15,398 nucleotides of DNA from Nitrospirota bacterium (GTDB taxonomy: Bacteria; Nitrospirota; Thermodesulfovibrionia; Thermodesulfovibrionales; Magnetobacteriaceae), in NCBI GenBank assembly GCA_015233485.1, contig JADFXO010000058.1:1-15398 (forward strand), read 5' to 3'. The position numbers were made by a program, and so were the translations under genes. The notes under the pieces are model-generated. The model ran no database searches, was not told the origin of the DNA, and was given only the letters and a program-made list of their open reading frames with translations. Positions 7,239 to 13,723 of the stretch are shown here, in pieces (within the stretch, counting starts at the first letter, position 1; each line of letters opens with the position of its first letter).

Positions 7239-7741
7239 AGCCGCCTCTCAAAACTGCCGCTTTTGCCGCCGGTTTTTTTTATCAGCATAATACCTGTTAA
7301 TTCCATTTCCTTATCAACGGCCTTACACATGTCATAAATAGTCAACAACGCGGTAGTAACTGCTGTAATGGCCTCCATCTCCACGCCGGTTTGGCCTACG
7401 GTCTTCACGGTGGCCACTGCCTCTATCGAATTGTTTTCGTCGTCTATGAGAAATTCAATTTTTACAGATGTAATTGTTATGGGGTGGCACATGGGTATAA
7501 GGTTAGATGTCTGTTTTGCCCCCATAATGCCGGCAATACGCGCCGTTGAGAGGACATCTCCCTTTGGCAGGCCGCCTGTTTTTACGAGCGACAAGGTTGC
7601 TGCGGCCATCGCTATCGAACCAGCGGCCACGGCCTCTCTACGGGTCGAGGCCTTTTCTGTGACATCCACCATCCTCGCGTTTCCCAACTCATCTATATGC
7701 GTAAGGGTTTTTTTCTCCATCGTTTCAATTCGATAATTCAT
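7232..7741 (-). CDS. moaC: Cyclic pyranopterin monophosphate synthase
   Basis: MoaC turns the cyclic intermediate made by MoaA into cyclic pyranopterin monophosphate, the second stage of molybdenum cofactor synthesis. The frame contains the family landmarks: LTHID and RMVDV near the N-terminus, the catalytic MCHPI (84-88), GVEMEA (119-124), YDMCKAVDK (136-144) and the C-terminal KTGGKSG. I take ATG 7741, which has AAAGG just upstream and overlaps the preceding gene by 17 nt. ATG 7720 would give a 162-residue protein nearer the usual length but lacks a ribosome-binding site. moaA is not in the window. The gene lies inside an overlapping cluster with the precorrin-2 dehydrogenase and trpF. Confidence 0.95.
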   Translation of the reverse strand: MNYRIETMEKKTLTHIDELGNARMVDVTEKASTRREAVAAGSIAMAAATLSLVKTGGLPKGDVLSTARIAGIMGAKQTSNLIPMCHPITITSVKIEFLIDDENNSIEAVATVKTVGQTGVEMEAITAVTTALLTIYDMCKAVDKEMELTGIMLIKKTGGKSGSFERRLL

Positions 7742-8408
7742 CAAGCCTTTTCGTTAACTCAGCCTTTAATTCCTTCAGCCGCCCCTCCCGTACGGCGGCA
7801 ACAGAGGCGCTGCTTCCTGCCATTTTTAGCAGGGCGGCCCTGTCCGGCGTCCTGCTGGTGGAGGCGATGACCTTATGTCTGAATTTTTTTAGAAATGACA
7901 GATATGAGGAGAAATCCCCGCCGAACATCTGCCTCAGCTCTGCCGCAATTGTCCGCGATAGGGCAGGGCTTATGCCGGATGTCGAAACGGCAATGGCAAG
8001 CTGCCCGCATGTTATCTGAGATGGGACGATATAATCGCACTTATCGGGTTGGTCGGCGGCATTGAGGAGGCTGCCATTGGAGGCGATAATGCTGCCACCC
8101 GATTCATTAAGGCTGCCACCGGAGTCATTAAGGCTGCCGGCTATTTTGTCGTTTAATCCAACTGCGCCCGTTGCTGAGACGGTCAAAAACGCGCCTTTGA
8201 GGTCGCCGTCCTCATACTGCCTGTCAATGTGCCTGATAGAGCCGCGGCTTTTAAGCCCGACGAGCTTAGGCGTAAGCGCGGGGCTAATCACGGTAACACT
8301 CGCACCGGCCTTTAGAAGGGACAATACCTTACGTTGAGCCACCTTTCCACCGCCTATTACTACGCACTGCTTCCCTGCAAGGTTAAGAAAAACCGGATAG
8401 TATCTCAA
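7725..8408 (-). CDS. Precorrin-2 dehydrogenase / sirohydrochlorin ferrochelatase (Met8-like) with in-frame repeat
   Basis: A 227-residue protein homologous to yeast Met8p and the N-terminal half of CysG. It oxidises precorrin-2 to sirohydrochlorin with NAD and may insert iron, feeding siroheme and, as sirohydrochlorin, cobalamin synthesis. Residues 1-30 show the usual start (MRYYPVFLNL) and the NAD loop VIGGGKVAQRK. The segment NAADQPDKCDYIVPS (116-130) holds the conserved catalytic-type Asp. Between them, residues 91-117 are a GS-led 7-residue repeat (GSLNDSG, GSLNESG, GSIIASN, GSLLNAA) that makes this region about 15 residues longer than usual. The TTG start at 8408 overlaps the preceding stop (TTGA) and is supported by the homologous N-terminus, so translation is probably coupled. 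Confidence 0.88.
   Translation of the reverse strand: MRYYPVFLNLAGKQCVVIGGGKVAQRKVLSLLKAGASVTVISPALTPKLVGLKSRGSIRHIDRQYEDGDLKGAFLTVSATGAVGLNDKIAGSLNDSGGSLNESGGSIIASNGSLLNAADQPDKCDYIVPSQITCGQLAIAVSTSGISPALSRTIAAELRQMFGGDFSSYLSFLKKFRHKVIASTSRTPDRAALLKMAGSSASVAAVREGRLKELKAELTKRLDELSN
8071..8154. repeat. Four 21-bp tandem units inside the precorrin-2 dehydrogenase gene
   Basis: CTGCC recurs on the + strand at 8071, 8092, 8113 and 8134, exactly 21 bp apart. The second and third units differ at only three positions (CACCCGATTCATTAAGG against CACCGGAGTCATTAAGG after CTGC); the outer units are more diverged. The period is a multiple of three, so copy-number change would keep the frame. Confidence 0.8.
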
Positions 8409-9178
8409 GACTTGAGTTTAGACAACTCCTTGTCAATCTTTTTCAAGAGTACAGTATCGTTGGTGCTGCCTTTGGCCTTCTCGATATATTCCCGCGCCTT
8501 AGCGGAGTCTCCCATGCCTTTATAGGCAAGACCCATGTGGTAGTAAAGCTTTCCCATGTCCGGGTATTCGGGATATTTGTCTATTATGATATTGAATCTC
8601 CTCAGTGCGGCTGAGAAGGCATCCTTTTTTAAATAAAACTCACCAACGTAGAATTCGTGTTCGGCAAGGACATTGCGGCTCTTTTCGATTCTCAATGGGA
8701 CGATTTCCTTGTAGGGGTTTCTTGGGTATTGCTCGTTTAGAGACTGGAATTCCTTTATCGCGGTATAGGCCGCCTTGTAACCCCTGTCAGGTCCCTCAAT
8801 GGTGTTAAACGTCAGTGTAGCGACCTGATACTTGGCATAAGAGGAATATTTGTTGTCAGGATATTTTTTGAGAAATTTCTGGTATTCCTCCAGGGCAATC
8901 TCAGGCTCATCAGTCTTTATATATGACTCGGCAATCTTAATCTGGGCAAGCGGGGCATAGTCGGTTACTGTATCCCTGTTGGTAATCTCTACGAGTAGCC
9001 CTCGCCCTGCGTCGTATTCCTTGTCTTCAATAAGTTTTATCGCCTTGGCGTAGGAGTCTTTCGGGTTTTCATACGCTGGTTTAACGACCTCTTTAGCACA
9101 TGCCGCACATACAGCCAGGCACAGCGCCGCGATTAACAGCAGCCTCATTGTTAACAGCATCCTCGTCGTCTTGGACAT
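8405..9178 (-). CDS. bamD: Outer-membrane lipoprotein with TPR repeats, BamD-like
   Basis: A 257-residue lipoprotein resembling BamD (YfiO), a subunit of the outer-membrane protein insertion machine. It has a type II signal peptide: basic start, hydrophobic core (about 7-23), and a CAAC lipobox giving lipidated C27 (C24 is a less likely alternative). After it come TPR-like helices with the family pattern YAKAIKLIEDKEYDAG, ALEEYQKFLKKYPDN, and EFYVGEFYLKKDAFSAALRRF, then a final TPR. The start was chosen at ATG 9178, which has AAGGG just before it; a frame open up to ATG 9232 would give an atypically long signal n-region and run over the promoter. It is the first gene of the run towards the precorrin-2 dehydrogenase, which it overlaps by 4 nt. 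Confidence 0.78.
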   Translation of the reverse strand: MSKTTRMLLTMRLLLIAALCLAVCAACAKEVVKPAYENPKDSYAKAIKLIEDKEYDAGRGLLVEITNRDTVTDYAPLAQIKIAESYIKTDEPEIALEEYQKFLKKYPDNKYSSYAKYQVATLTFNTIEGPDRGYKAAYTAIKEFQSLNEQYPRNPYKEIVPLRIEKSRNVLAEHEFYVGEFYLKKDAFSAALRRFNIIIDKYPEYPDMGKLYYHMGLAYKGMGDSAKAREYIEKAKGSTNDTVLLKKIDKELSKLKS

Positions 9179-9187
9179 CACCCTTAT

Positions 9188-9217
9188 ATTAAATATCTTA
9201 TAGCACATAGAAGTCAA
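9188..9217 (-). promoter_or_regulatory. Sigma-70 type promoter for the bamD-moaC-trpF run
   Basis: Read on the minus strand, TTGACT (9217-9212) and TTTAAT (9193-9188) are 18 bp apart and each differs from consensus at one base. The predicted start site (about 9181) is almost at ATG 9178, so the leader would be very short, or the true start could be one of the next in-frame ATGs (the 7th or 11th codon). Confidence 0.45.
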
Positions 9218-9303
9218 TATTTTTTTATACATTTCTTATGGTAACATATTCCGTGAGGTATTTCTTAAAAATAACTCAAAGATAAACTAAAGAAAGGGCG
9301 AAG

Positions 9304-10389
9304 GTGTTAGAGTCGAAAATGGAAGCATCTGGAGGACAAGTTCACGAGGAGCTGGCCATTCTGTATGTAGAGGACGACGCGGCGGCAAGGAAGGCCTTGA
9401 TGCGGTTTCTGTCTAAGCACGCGGGGGAGGTCTTTTTTGCCTCAGACGGTATGGAAGGGCTGCAATTGTACAACAGGCACAAACCTGAGATAGTCATTAC
9501 TGACATCAGAATGCCGGTGATGGACGGGTTAACGATGTCAAGGGCGATAAAGGAAATAAACCCAGACGCGTATGTCATCGTTACAACGTCACACAACGAC
9601 ACTGAGTTCTTAATGTCGGCCATAGATGTAGGCGTTGATAAGTACATAGTAAAACCTATAAGACTTGAAACCCTGGAAAAAATATTGGACGTATGTGCCG
9701 AGGCCATATACCGTCAGCGGCAGATAATCAAACTAAACGAGGCATTGATGGCCTCGCTTACCGAAAAAGAGGTGCTGCTTAGGGAAATCCACCACAGGGT
9801 AAAAAATAACATGCAGGTGATATCGAGTCTTCTGAGGCTTCAGGCCAGATATGTAAAGGACAATAAACTCTCTGCAATGTTCAAAGACAGTGAACACCGG
9901 ATTCGTTCAATGGCCCTGATACACGAGAAACTCTACAACTCGAAAGACCTGTCACGCATCGATTTCGGCGATTATGTCAATAATCTCTGCTCCGGCCTTT
10001 TTAGTTCATACGGGGTCAATAAGAAAGACATTAAATTTAATATAGACACCGCCGACGTGTCTATGGGCATAGATACAGCGATTCCGTGCGGGTTGGTTAT
10101 AAATGAACTGATCTCCAACTCGCTTAAATATGCCTTTAAAAAGGGCCAGAAAGGTGAAATCAGCGTACGATTAAGGGAAATGGACGGCAATGCTTATGAG
10201 CTGACAGTTGGCGACACAGGGATAGGGCTGAACAGTGATATTGACTTCAGGACGACGGAATCGCTGGGCCTGCAGCTTGTGAGCAGCATTGCCGAGTCGC
10301 AGCTGCATGGCAAAATCATCCTTGACAGGACAAAAGGAACCGTGTTCAGGATAACATTCGATGAACTGAAATACGCAACCCGTATCTGA
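9304..10389 (+). CDS. Response regulator-histidine kinase hybrid (REC + HisKA_2 + HATPase)
   Basis: A 361-residue soluble two-component protein with receiver first and kinase second. The receiver (about 17-130) has the acidic pair D24/D25, phospho-acceptor D67 (TDIRMPVMDG) and K117. The dimerisation domain is of the HisKA_2 type, REIHHRVKNNMQ with the phospho-acceptor His at 163/164. The ATPase domain follows with the N box ELISNSLKYAF and the G1 box GDTGIGL. There is no membrane helix or sensor domain, so it probably relays a signal from another kinase. I chose GTG 9304 because AAAGGGCGAAG lies just before it; ATG 9319 has poorer spacing. It is monocistronic, divergent from bamD and convergent with the Fis-type HTH frame. 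Confidence 0.92.
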   Translation: MLESKMEASGGQVHEELAILYVEDDAAARKALMRFLSKHAGEVFFASDGMEGLQLYNRHKPEIVITDIRMPVMDGLTMSRAIKEINPDAYVIVTTSHNDTEFLMSAIDVGVDKYIVKPIRLETLEKILDVCAEAIYRQRQIIKLNEALMASLTEKEVLLREIHHRVKNNMQVISSLLRLQARYVKDNKLSAMFKDSEHRIRSMALIHEKLYNSKDLSRIDFGDYVNNLCSGLFSSYGVNKKDIKFNIDTADVSMGIDTAIPCGLVINELISNSLKYAFKKGQKGEISVRLREMDGNAYELTVGDTGIGLNSDIDFRTTESLGLQLVSSIAESQLHGKIILDRTKGTVFRITFDELKYATRI

Positions 10390-10411
10390 ATGCGCCGGGA
10401 ATTAAGGATAT

Positions 10412-10579
10412 TCAGGATATGTTATACCGCTTAATTTTTGTCAGAAGGGTTTTGTAGTCAACATCAAGAATCCTGGAAGCGGTGGACTTATTACCCTTCG
10501 AAAGTTTGAGCGCCCTGGTAATAGCCTTGGCTTCGACATCGGCAACCGCTTGCTCTCTCAACTCTCTGAGTGTCTTCAT
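10412..10579 (-). CDS. 55-residue Fis-type HTH protein, orphan or truncated NtrC-like regulator
   Basis: The minus strand encodes 55 residues that look like the C-terminal DNA-binding domain of sigma-54-dependent regulators (HTH_8/Fis type). It contains ADVEAKAITRALKLSKGNKS, then TASRILDVDYKTLLTKIKRY, where the helix-turn-helix and the DYKTLxxKIKRY ending are characteristic. No AAA+ or receiver domain precedes it: the frame is open for only 13 further codons without a standard start before TAG, and repeat copy B begins about 40 bp upstream. ATG 10579 has no Shine-Dalgarno site. It is therefore either a small stand-alone DNA-binding protein or the 3' remnant of a deleted regulator gene; I favour the remnant slightly. 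Confidence 0.5.
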   Translation of the reverse strand: MKTLRELREQAVADVEAKAITRALKLSKGNKSTASRILDVDYKTLLTKIKRYNIS

Positions 10580-10620
10580 AAAACATGGTATATTAAGCGG
10601 GGAGGTAAAGTAAATAGTCT

Positions 10621-10722
10621 AAGGATTAAAGACGAAGGGGGATAATCCCCCTTCACCCCATATTCTCGTACTTGTTTTATTTATTTAATTTGGGCTGCCG
10701 CCTGTTGGCGGCTGCGGTACTC
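10621..10722 (-). repeat. Dispersed hairpin repeat, copy B (inverted copy of 2301-2400)
   Basis: This copy has the same two palindromes as copy A: the GCCGCC/GGCGGC hairpin near 10697-10712, and the 9-bp perfect stem with 3-nt loop at 10634-10654. About 38 bp at the distal end and 30 bp at the proximal end are almost identical between copies; the middle is AT-rich and diverged. It begins a few bases after the bzaF stop codon and has the same orientation relative to it as copy A has to the GH13 gene, which suggests a 3'-end role such as termination or RNA protection. Confidence 0.75.
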
Positions 10723-10725
10723 TGG

Positions 10726-12027
10726 CTATTCCTTATCTGTTGCCTTTGCGTGTTTTTCGAACATGCCTTGAAGCATATCATTGGCGCAGAACTTTCCGCA
10801 CATCGTGCATGAGTGCTCATCGCTGGTTTTTCGTTTACTCCTTATTGCAACAGCCCTCTCCGGGTCTATTGCCAGGTTAAACTGTGTCTTCCAGTCCATG
10901 TTTCTTCTTGCCTTGCTGATTTGCTTATCTCTGTCCGTGTCAGAGAGTTTAACCATGTCGCCGATATGGGCTGCTATCTTTGCCGCTATGACGCCCTCTC
11001 TGACATCCTCAATAAAAGGCAGTCCAAGGTGCTCGGCAGGCGTTACGTAACACAAGAAATCTACCCCATAGGACGCCGAAATGGCCGCGCCTATGGCCGA
11101 GGTTATGTGGTCATATCCGGGCGCTATGTCCGTAGTGATTGGCCCGAGCATATAAAAAGGGGACTCGCCACTCATCTTCTTTGCAAGTATAATGTTTGCC
11201 TCGATCTCGTTGATGGGGATATGCCCCGGTCCTTCAACCATAGTCTGGCAGCCCATGGCGCGGCCTATCTCCGCGAATTCACAGTTTATTATCAACTCCT
11301 GAATCGCAACCCTGTCCGTGGCGTCATGTATAGCCCCCGCCCGAAATCCATTGCCAAGGCTCAGGACTACATCGTGGCGCTTCAGGATTTCAGCGACCCT
11401 GTCAAAATTAGCGTACAGGGGATTCTCCTTGTCATTATACTGCATCCAGGCTACCATGCAAGCCCCGCCCTTTGAGACTAGTCCGCCATAGCGATAATGC
11501 TGTTTTTTCAAGACCTCAAGGGTAAGCCTGTTTATGCCGCAGTGGATTGCCATAAAAGACACACCTTCTTCACATTGCCTCTCTATTATTTCCCACAGCA
11601 GCTCCTCAGGCATTTTCGTAATCGAACCATATCTTTCCGCGGCAACAGCAAATGCCTCATAAAGGGGGACGGTTCCCAGCGGGAGTGTTACGGCGTCCAT
11701 TACGGCCCCCCTGATTTCTGTTATATTGCCGCCTACGCTTAGGTCCATTATGGTATCGGCGCCGTATTTTTCGGCTGTCTTTGCTTTTTCTATTTCCATC
11801 GCGGGGTCGATGATGTCGGTTGACGTACCAATAGAGGCATTGACCTTAGTCCTCAGGCCCTTGCCAATGCCGATGGTCTTGACTTTTCTCTTTGTGTTTG
11901 ATGGAATTACTATCTTACCTGACGCCACGCGGCGCACTACGACGTTGACATCCAGTTTCTCGTCTGCCGCGACTGACTTTGCCTCCTCTGTATTTTCGCC
12001 CTTTAACGCCCGTTCAATTTGTGTCAT
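10726..12027 (-). CDS. bzaF: ThiC-superfamily radical SAM enzyme, probable 5-hydroxybenzimidazole synthase (BzaF)
   Basis: A 433-residue ThiC-family protein. ThiC makes the thiamin pyrimidine from aminoimidazole ribotide; its paralogue BzaF turns the same substrate into 5-hydroxybenzimidazole, the anaerobic precursor of the cobalamin lower ligand. I favour BzaF because the leader is a cobalamin riboswitch and because ThiC-invariant positions are changed: DLSVGG (ThiC DLSTGG), IHCGI at 161-165 (IHAGV), GNGFRAG at 225-231 (GDGLRPG). The C-terminal cluster cysteines are C407, C410, C414 (CX2CX3C; E. coli-type ThiC has CX2CX4C). EGPGHIP, TDIAPGYDHI and CYVTPAEHLGLP are intact. The start is ATG 12027 after CAGGAG; a longer frame to 12090 runs through the terminator and is rejected. 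An ordinary ThiC under unusual control remains possible. Confidence 0.78.
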   Translation of the reverse strand: MTQIERALKGENTEEAKSVAADEKLDVNVVVRRVASGKIVIPSNTKRKVKTIGIGKGLRTKVNASIGTSTDIIDPAMEIEKAKTAEKYGADTIMDLSVGGNITEIRGAVMDAVTLPLGTVPLYEAFAVAAERYGSITKMPEELLWEIIERQCEEGVSFMAIHCGINRLTLEVLKKQHYRYGGLVSKGGACMVAWMQYNDKENPLYANFDRVAEILKRHDVVLSLGNGFRAGAIHDATDRVAIQELIINCEFAEIGRAMGCQTMVEGPGHIPINEIEANIILAKKMSGESPFYMLGPITTDIAPGYDHITSAIGAAISASYGVDFLCYVTPAEHLGLPFIEDVREGVIAAKIAAHIGDMVKLSDTDRDKQISKARRNMDWKTQFNLAIDPERAVAIRSKRKTSDEHSCTMCGKFCANDMLQGMFEKHAKATDKE

Positions 12028-12056
12028 ACAAGTCTCCTGATAAAATTCATTTGAAT

Positions 12057-12098
12057 AAAAAAAAGGCTCCGAAGATGCCAAAGGCATCATTCGGAACC
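12057..12098 (-). terminator. Riboswitch-linked intrinsic terminator before bzaF
   Basis: On the minus strand a 15-bp stem with one bulged T (12098-12083 pairing with 12079-12065) and a 3-nt loop is followed at once by eight T (12064-12057). It lies between the riboswitch and the bzaF ribosome-binding site, so it is the expected expression platform: termination when cobalamin is bound. The upstream antiterminator partner was not identified. Confidence 0.85.
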
Positions 12099-12149
12099 CT
12101 TTACCATTAGATTCCTGATATATAACTATCTATCGTTTCAACCTATCGT

Positions 12150-12302
12150 TTCAGCAGGTCTTCTGGCTTGTGGCTCAAACCTAACGGCCGCCGCCTTCCC
12201 ACTATGGTTAAACCCCATAGCAGTGGCAAGATACTGCAGCCTTCGTCACCACTTACAGCAGCGGGACTGCCACGGACTTCCACCGTGTTCCGGGATGCTG
12301 AA
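12150..12302 (-). ncRNA. Cobalamin riboswitch controlling bzaF
   Basis: The minus strand shows the class hallmarks in order: the P1 arm TTCAGCA (12302-12296) complementary to TGCTGAA (12156-12150); the core with GGTGGAAGTCCG, GGCAGTCCCGCTGCTGTAA; a GGGAAGGCGGC segment; and the B12 box AAGCCAGAAGACCTGCT (12169-12153). Between the riboswitch and the terminator is a 10-bp direct repeat (TATCGTTTCA on the + strand at 12131-12140 and 12144-12153). Confidence 0.93.
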
Positions 12303-12317
12303 CAAATAACAATGGAG

Positions 12318-12347
12318 AGTATAGTAAATTGAAGGCCAAATAGTCAA
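12318..12347 (-). promoter_or_regulatory. Sigma-70 type promoter of the bzaF leader
   Basis: On the minus strand TTGACT (12347-12342) and TATACT (12323-12318) are separated by 18 bp, each one base off consensus. The start site would be near 12311, just ahead of the riboswitch P1 arm. Confidence 0.7.
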
Positions 12348-12501
12348 ACCTCATGTGTTAATAGACAACACAGCGCCTTAGCCTGTGATTATATTGACAC
12401 AAGGCGGCAAAAAATACGTTGTATTTGCATCATTGGGCAGTCGCTGCGTGGGGGGTTATTCATAACTATTTATATTTACGAGATATTTTTTTGCCCCGGC
12501 G

Positions 12502-12518
12502 TTGGCGTGAATCTTGCA
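12502..12518 (+). promoter_or_regulatory. Sigma-54 (RpoN) promoter for the four-Cys small protein
   Basis: TTGGCGTGAATCTTGCA matches the RpoN consensus TTGGCAYGrNNNTTGCW with one mismatch (G for A) and correct GG/GC spacing. The start site would be near 12530, giving a leader of about 44 nt that contains GGAGG. Confidence 0.72.
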
Positions 12519-12573
12519 GTAATTAAAGTATATCATGGGAACTGACGATTATATAAATAAGGAGGAAAACAAT

Positions 12574-12726
12574 ATGACAGTCAGCGCTGTGTACACCGAG
12601 CACTTCAATATTTACTGTAAAGAAGAGGGGTTGCTTATCCCTCAGGACAGATGTGTGAACTATCAGGTGAAAAATGGACAAGGTTGCTTTTGGTGCGGGT
12701 ATTATTCGAGCGAACTGTTGAGATGA
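12574..12726 (+). CDS. 50-residue four-cysteine protein, possible metal-binding (zinc-ribbon-like) protein
   Basis: A small protein with no family that I recognise. Cysteines at 15, 27, 38 and 41 (CX11C, then CX10C and CX2C) could hold one metal ion or Fe-S centre. The end NGQGCFWCGYYSSELLR has the CxxC with nearby aromatics often seen in small zinc ribbons. No signal peptide is present. ATG 12574 is chosen because of the strong AAGGAGG 8 nt upstream; a longer frame from ATG 12535 lies at the predicted transcription start and is unlikely. The gene has its own sigma-54 promoter and no close downstream partner on the same strand (211 bp to the next gene), so it is probably a single-gene unit switched on by a dedicated activator. 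Confidence 0.7.
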   Translation: MTVSAVYTEHFNIYCKEEGLLIPQDRCVNYQVKNGQGCFWCGYYSSELLR

Positions 12727-12921
12727 CGATTTCAGTAATATCCTCCTCAAATAGGAAATCTCGCATGGCGGAGCCCCCAGTCCTGTCTCAACCTGAGGCT
12801 GCGCGTCCAAATGCCCGCCGTTAAAACTGCCCCCGGCAGATTATTCCGGTAGAAACAAGACATTCAAGTAAAAAAAATTCCTCATATCCGGTTAATGTAG
12901 TTTTATAAGTAAAAACTCATA

Positions 12922-12930
12922 TGGTATAAT
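12922..12930 (+). promoter_or_regulatory. Extended -10 promoter, possibly giving a leaderless mRNA
   Basis: TGGTATAAT is a perfect TATAAT with the upstream TG of an extended -10. The -35 region is poor. The start site 7-8 bases downstream coincides with ATG 12938, and no Shine-Dalgarno sequence precedes that ATG. Confidence 0.55.
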
Positions 12931-12937
12931 TACGGCG

Positions 12938-13723
12938 ATGAAGGGATTAGATATTATCAATGGCTCATACAGAAGTCCGCTGCCTGCCAGGACGTCCGGG
13001 TGGATTCCGTCATTAAGGTTTTATAGGAGACTGCTTGACATTTTGTACAGACTGGGGGTTGAGGCAAAGAAAAATGGTTTAGTGAACGACAATTTCCATG
13101 CCACTGCTTACGGTATTTTAAAGGCGCTTGAGGGCAGTGGGGTAGAGTTTGAGGTAAACGGGGTGGAGAATGTCAGCAGTGTTGATGGGCCTTGCGTATA
13201 TATGCCAAATCACATGAGCGTGCTGGAGACCTTTGTCCTGCCCGGCTTTATATGTCCTTACAAGGAGATGACCTTTGTCATAAAGGACAGCCTGTTAAAA
13301 TATCCTGTGTTTAAGGATATAATGGTTGCTATGGACTCGGTGGTTGTAAAAAGGGTGAACGCACGTGAAGACCTCAATACTGTCCTTACCGAGGGCGCTA
13401 AGAAGCTGAACAGCGGGAAGTCTATGATAATATTTCCTCAGAGCACAAGGTCGGTGGATTTTGCGCCGAAAAATTATAATACGATGGGAATAAAACTTGC
13501 CCTGCGGGCAGGAGTGCCGGTAGTGCCGGTTGCCGTTAAATCGGACGCGTGGCGGGCCGGCAGGATTTTAAAGGATTTCGGCAAGATTGACGCTTCTAAG
13601 AAGGTTTATATTACCTTTGGAAGGCCTATGAGGATAAAGAACAGGGGAGCCGAAGAGCATAAGGAATCCTTAGAGTTTATATGTGGGTGGCTTCAGAAGT
13701 GGGGAGTGAATGTCGTGCAATAG
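12938..13723 (+). CDS. PlsC-like lysophospholipid acyltransferase with variant motifs
   Basis: A 261-residue member of the glycerolipid acyltransferase (PlsC) superfamily, which transfers acyl chains to lysophosphatidate or other lipid acceptors at the inner membrane. Motif I is NHMSVLE (91-97), so the catalytic pair is HX4E instead of the usual HX4D. Motif III is FPQSTRS (166-172) where most members have FPEGTRS. VPVVPVAV matches motif IV. An N-terminal helical extension of ~85 residues precedes motif I. The variants suggest a sub-family with a different acceptor; the substrate cannot be read from sequence. The ATG lies directly at the predicted transcription start. Downstream it converges with the NosL-barrel gene. 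Confidence 0.85.
   Translation: MKGLDIINGSYRSPLPARTSGWIPSLRFYRRLLDILYRLGVEAKKNGLVNDNFHATAYGILKALEGSGVEFEVNGVENVSSVDGPCVYMPNHMSVLETFVLPGFICPYKEMTFVIKDSLLKYPVFKDIMVAMDSVVVKRVNAREDLNTVLTEGAKKLNSGKSMIIFPQSTRSVDFAPKNYNTMGIKLALRAGVPVVPVAVKSDAWRAGRILKDFGKIDASKKVYITFGRPMRIKNRGAEEHKESLEFICGWLQKWGVNVVQ

Noticed and set aside
8062..8160. CRISPR array suggested by regularly spaced short repeats
   Set aside because: Units are contiguous 21-bp tandem repeats inside a coding frame, without spacers.
10813..11475. A 220-codon open frame on the + strand
   Set aside because: It is antisense to bzaF, lacks a ribosome-binding site and has no recognisable domain; it is a shadow of the conserved gene.
12028..12090. 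A 21-codon N-terminal extension of the bzaF frame to ATG-like codon 12090
   Set aside because: It runs through the intrinsic terminator stem and T-run; CAGGAG and the family N-terminus (MTQIERA) place the start at 12027.
12100..12310. TPP (thi-box) riboswitch, expected upstream of a ThiC-type gene
   Set aside because: No CTGAGA core or ACCTGATCTGG-like element is present; the conserved elements and P1 pairing are those of a cobalamin riboswitch.
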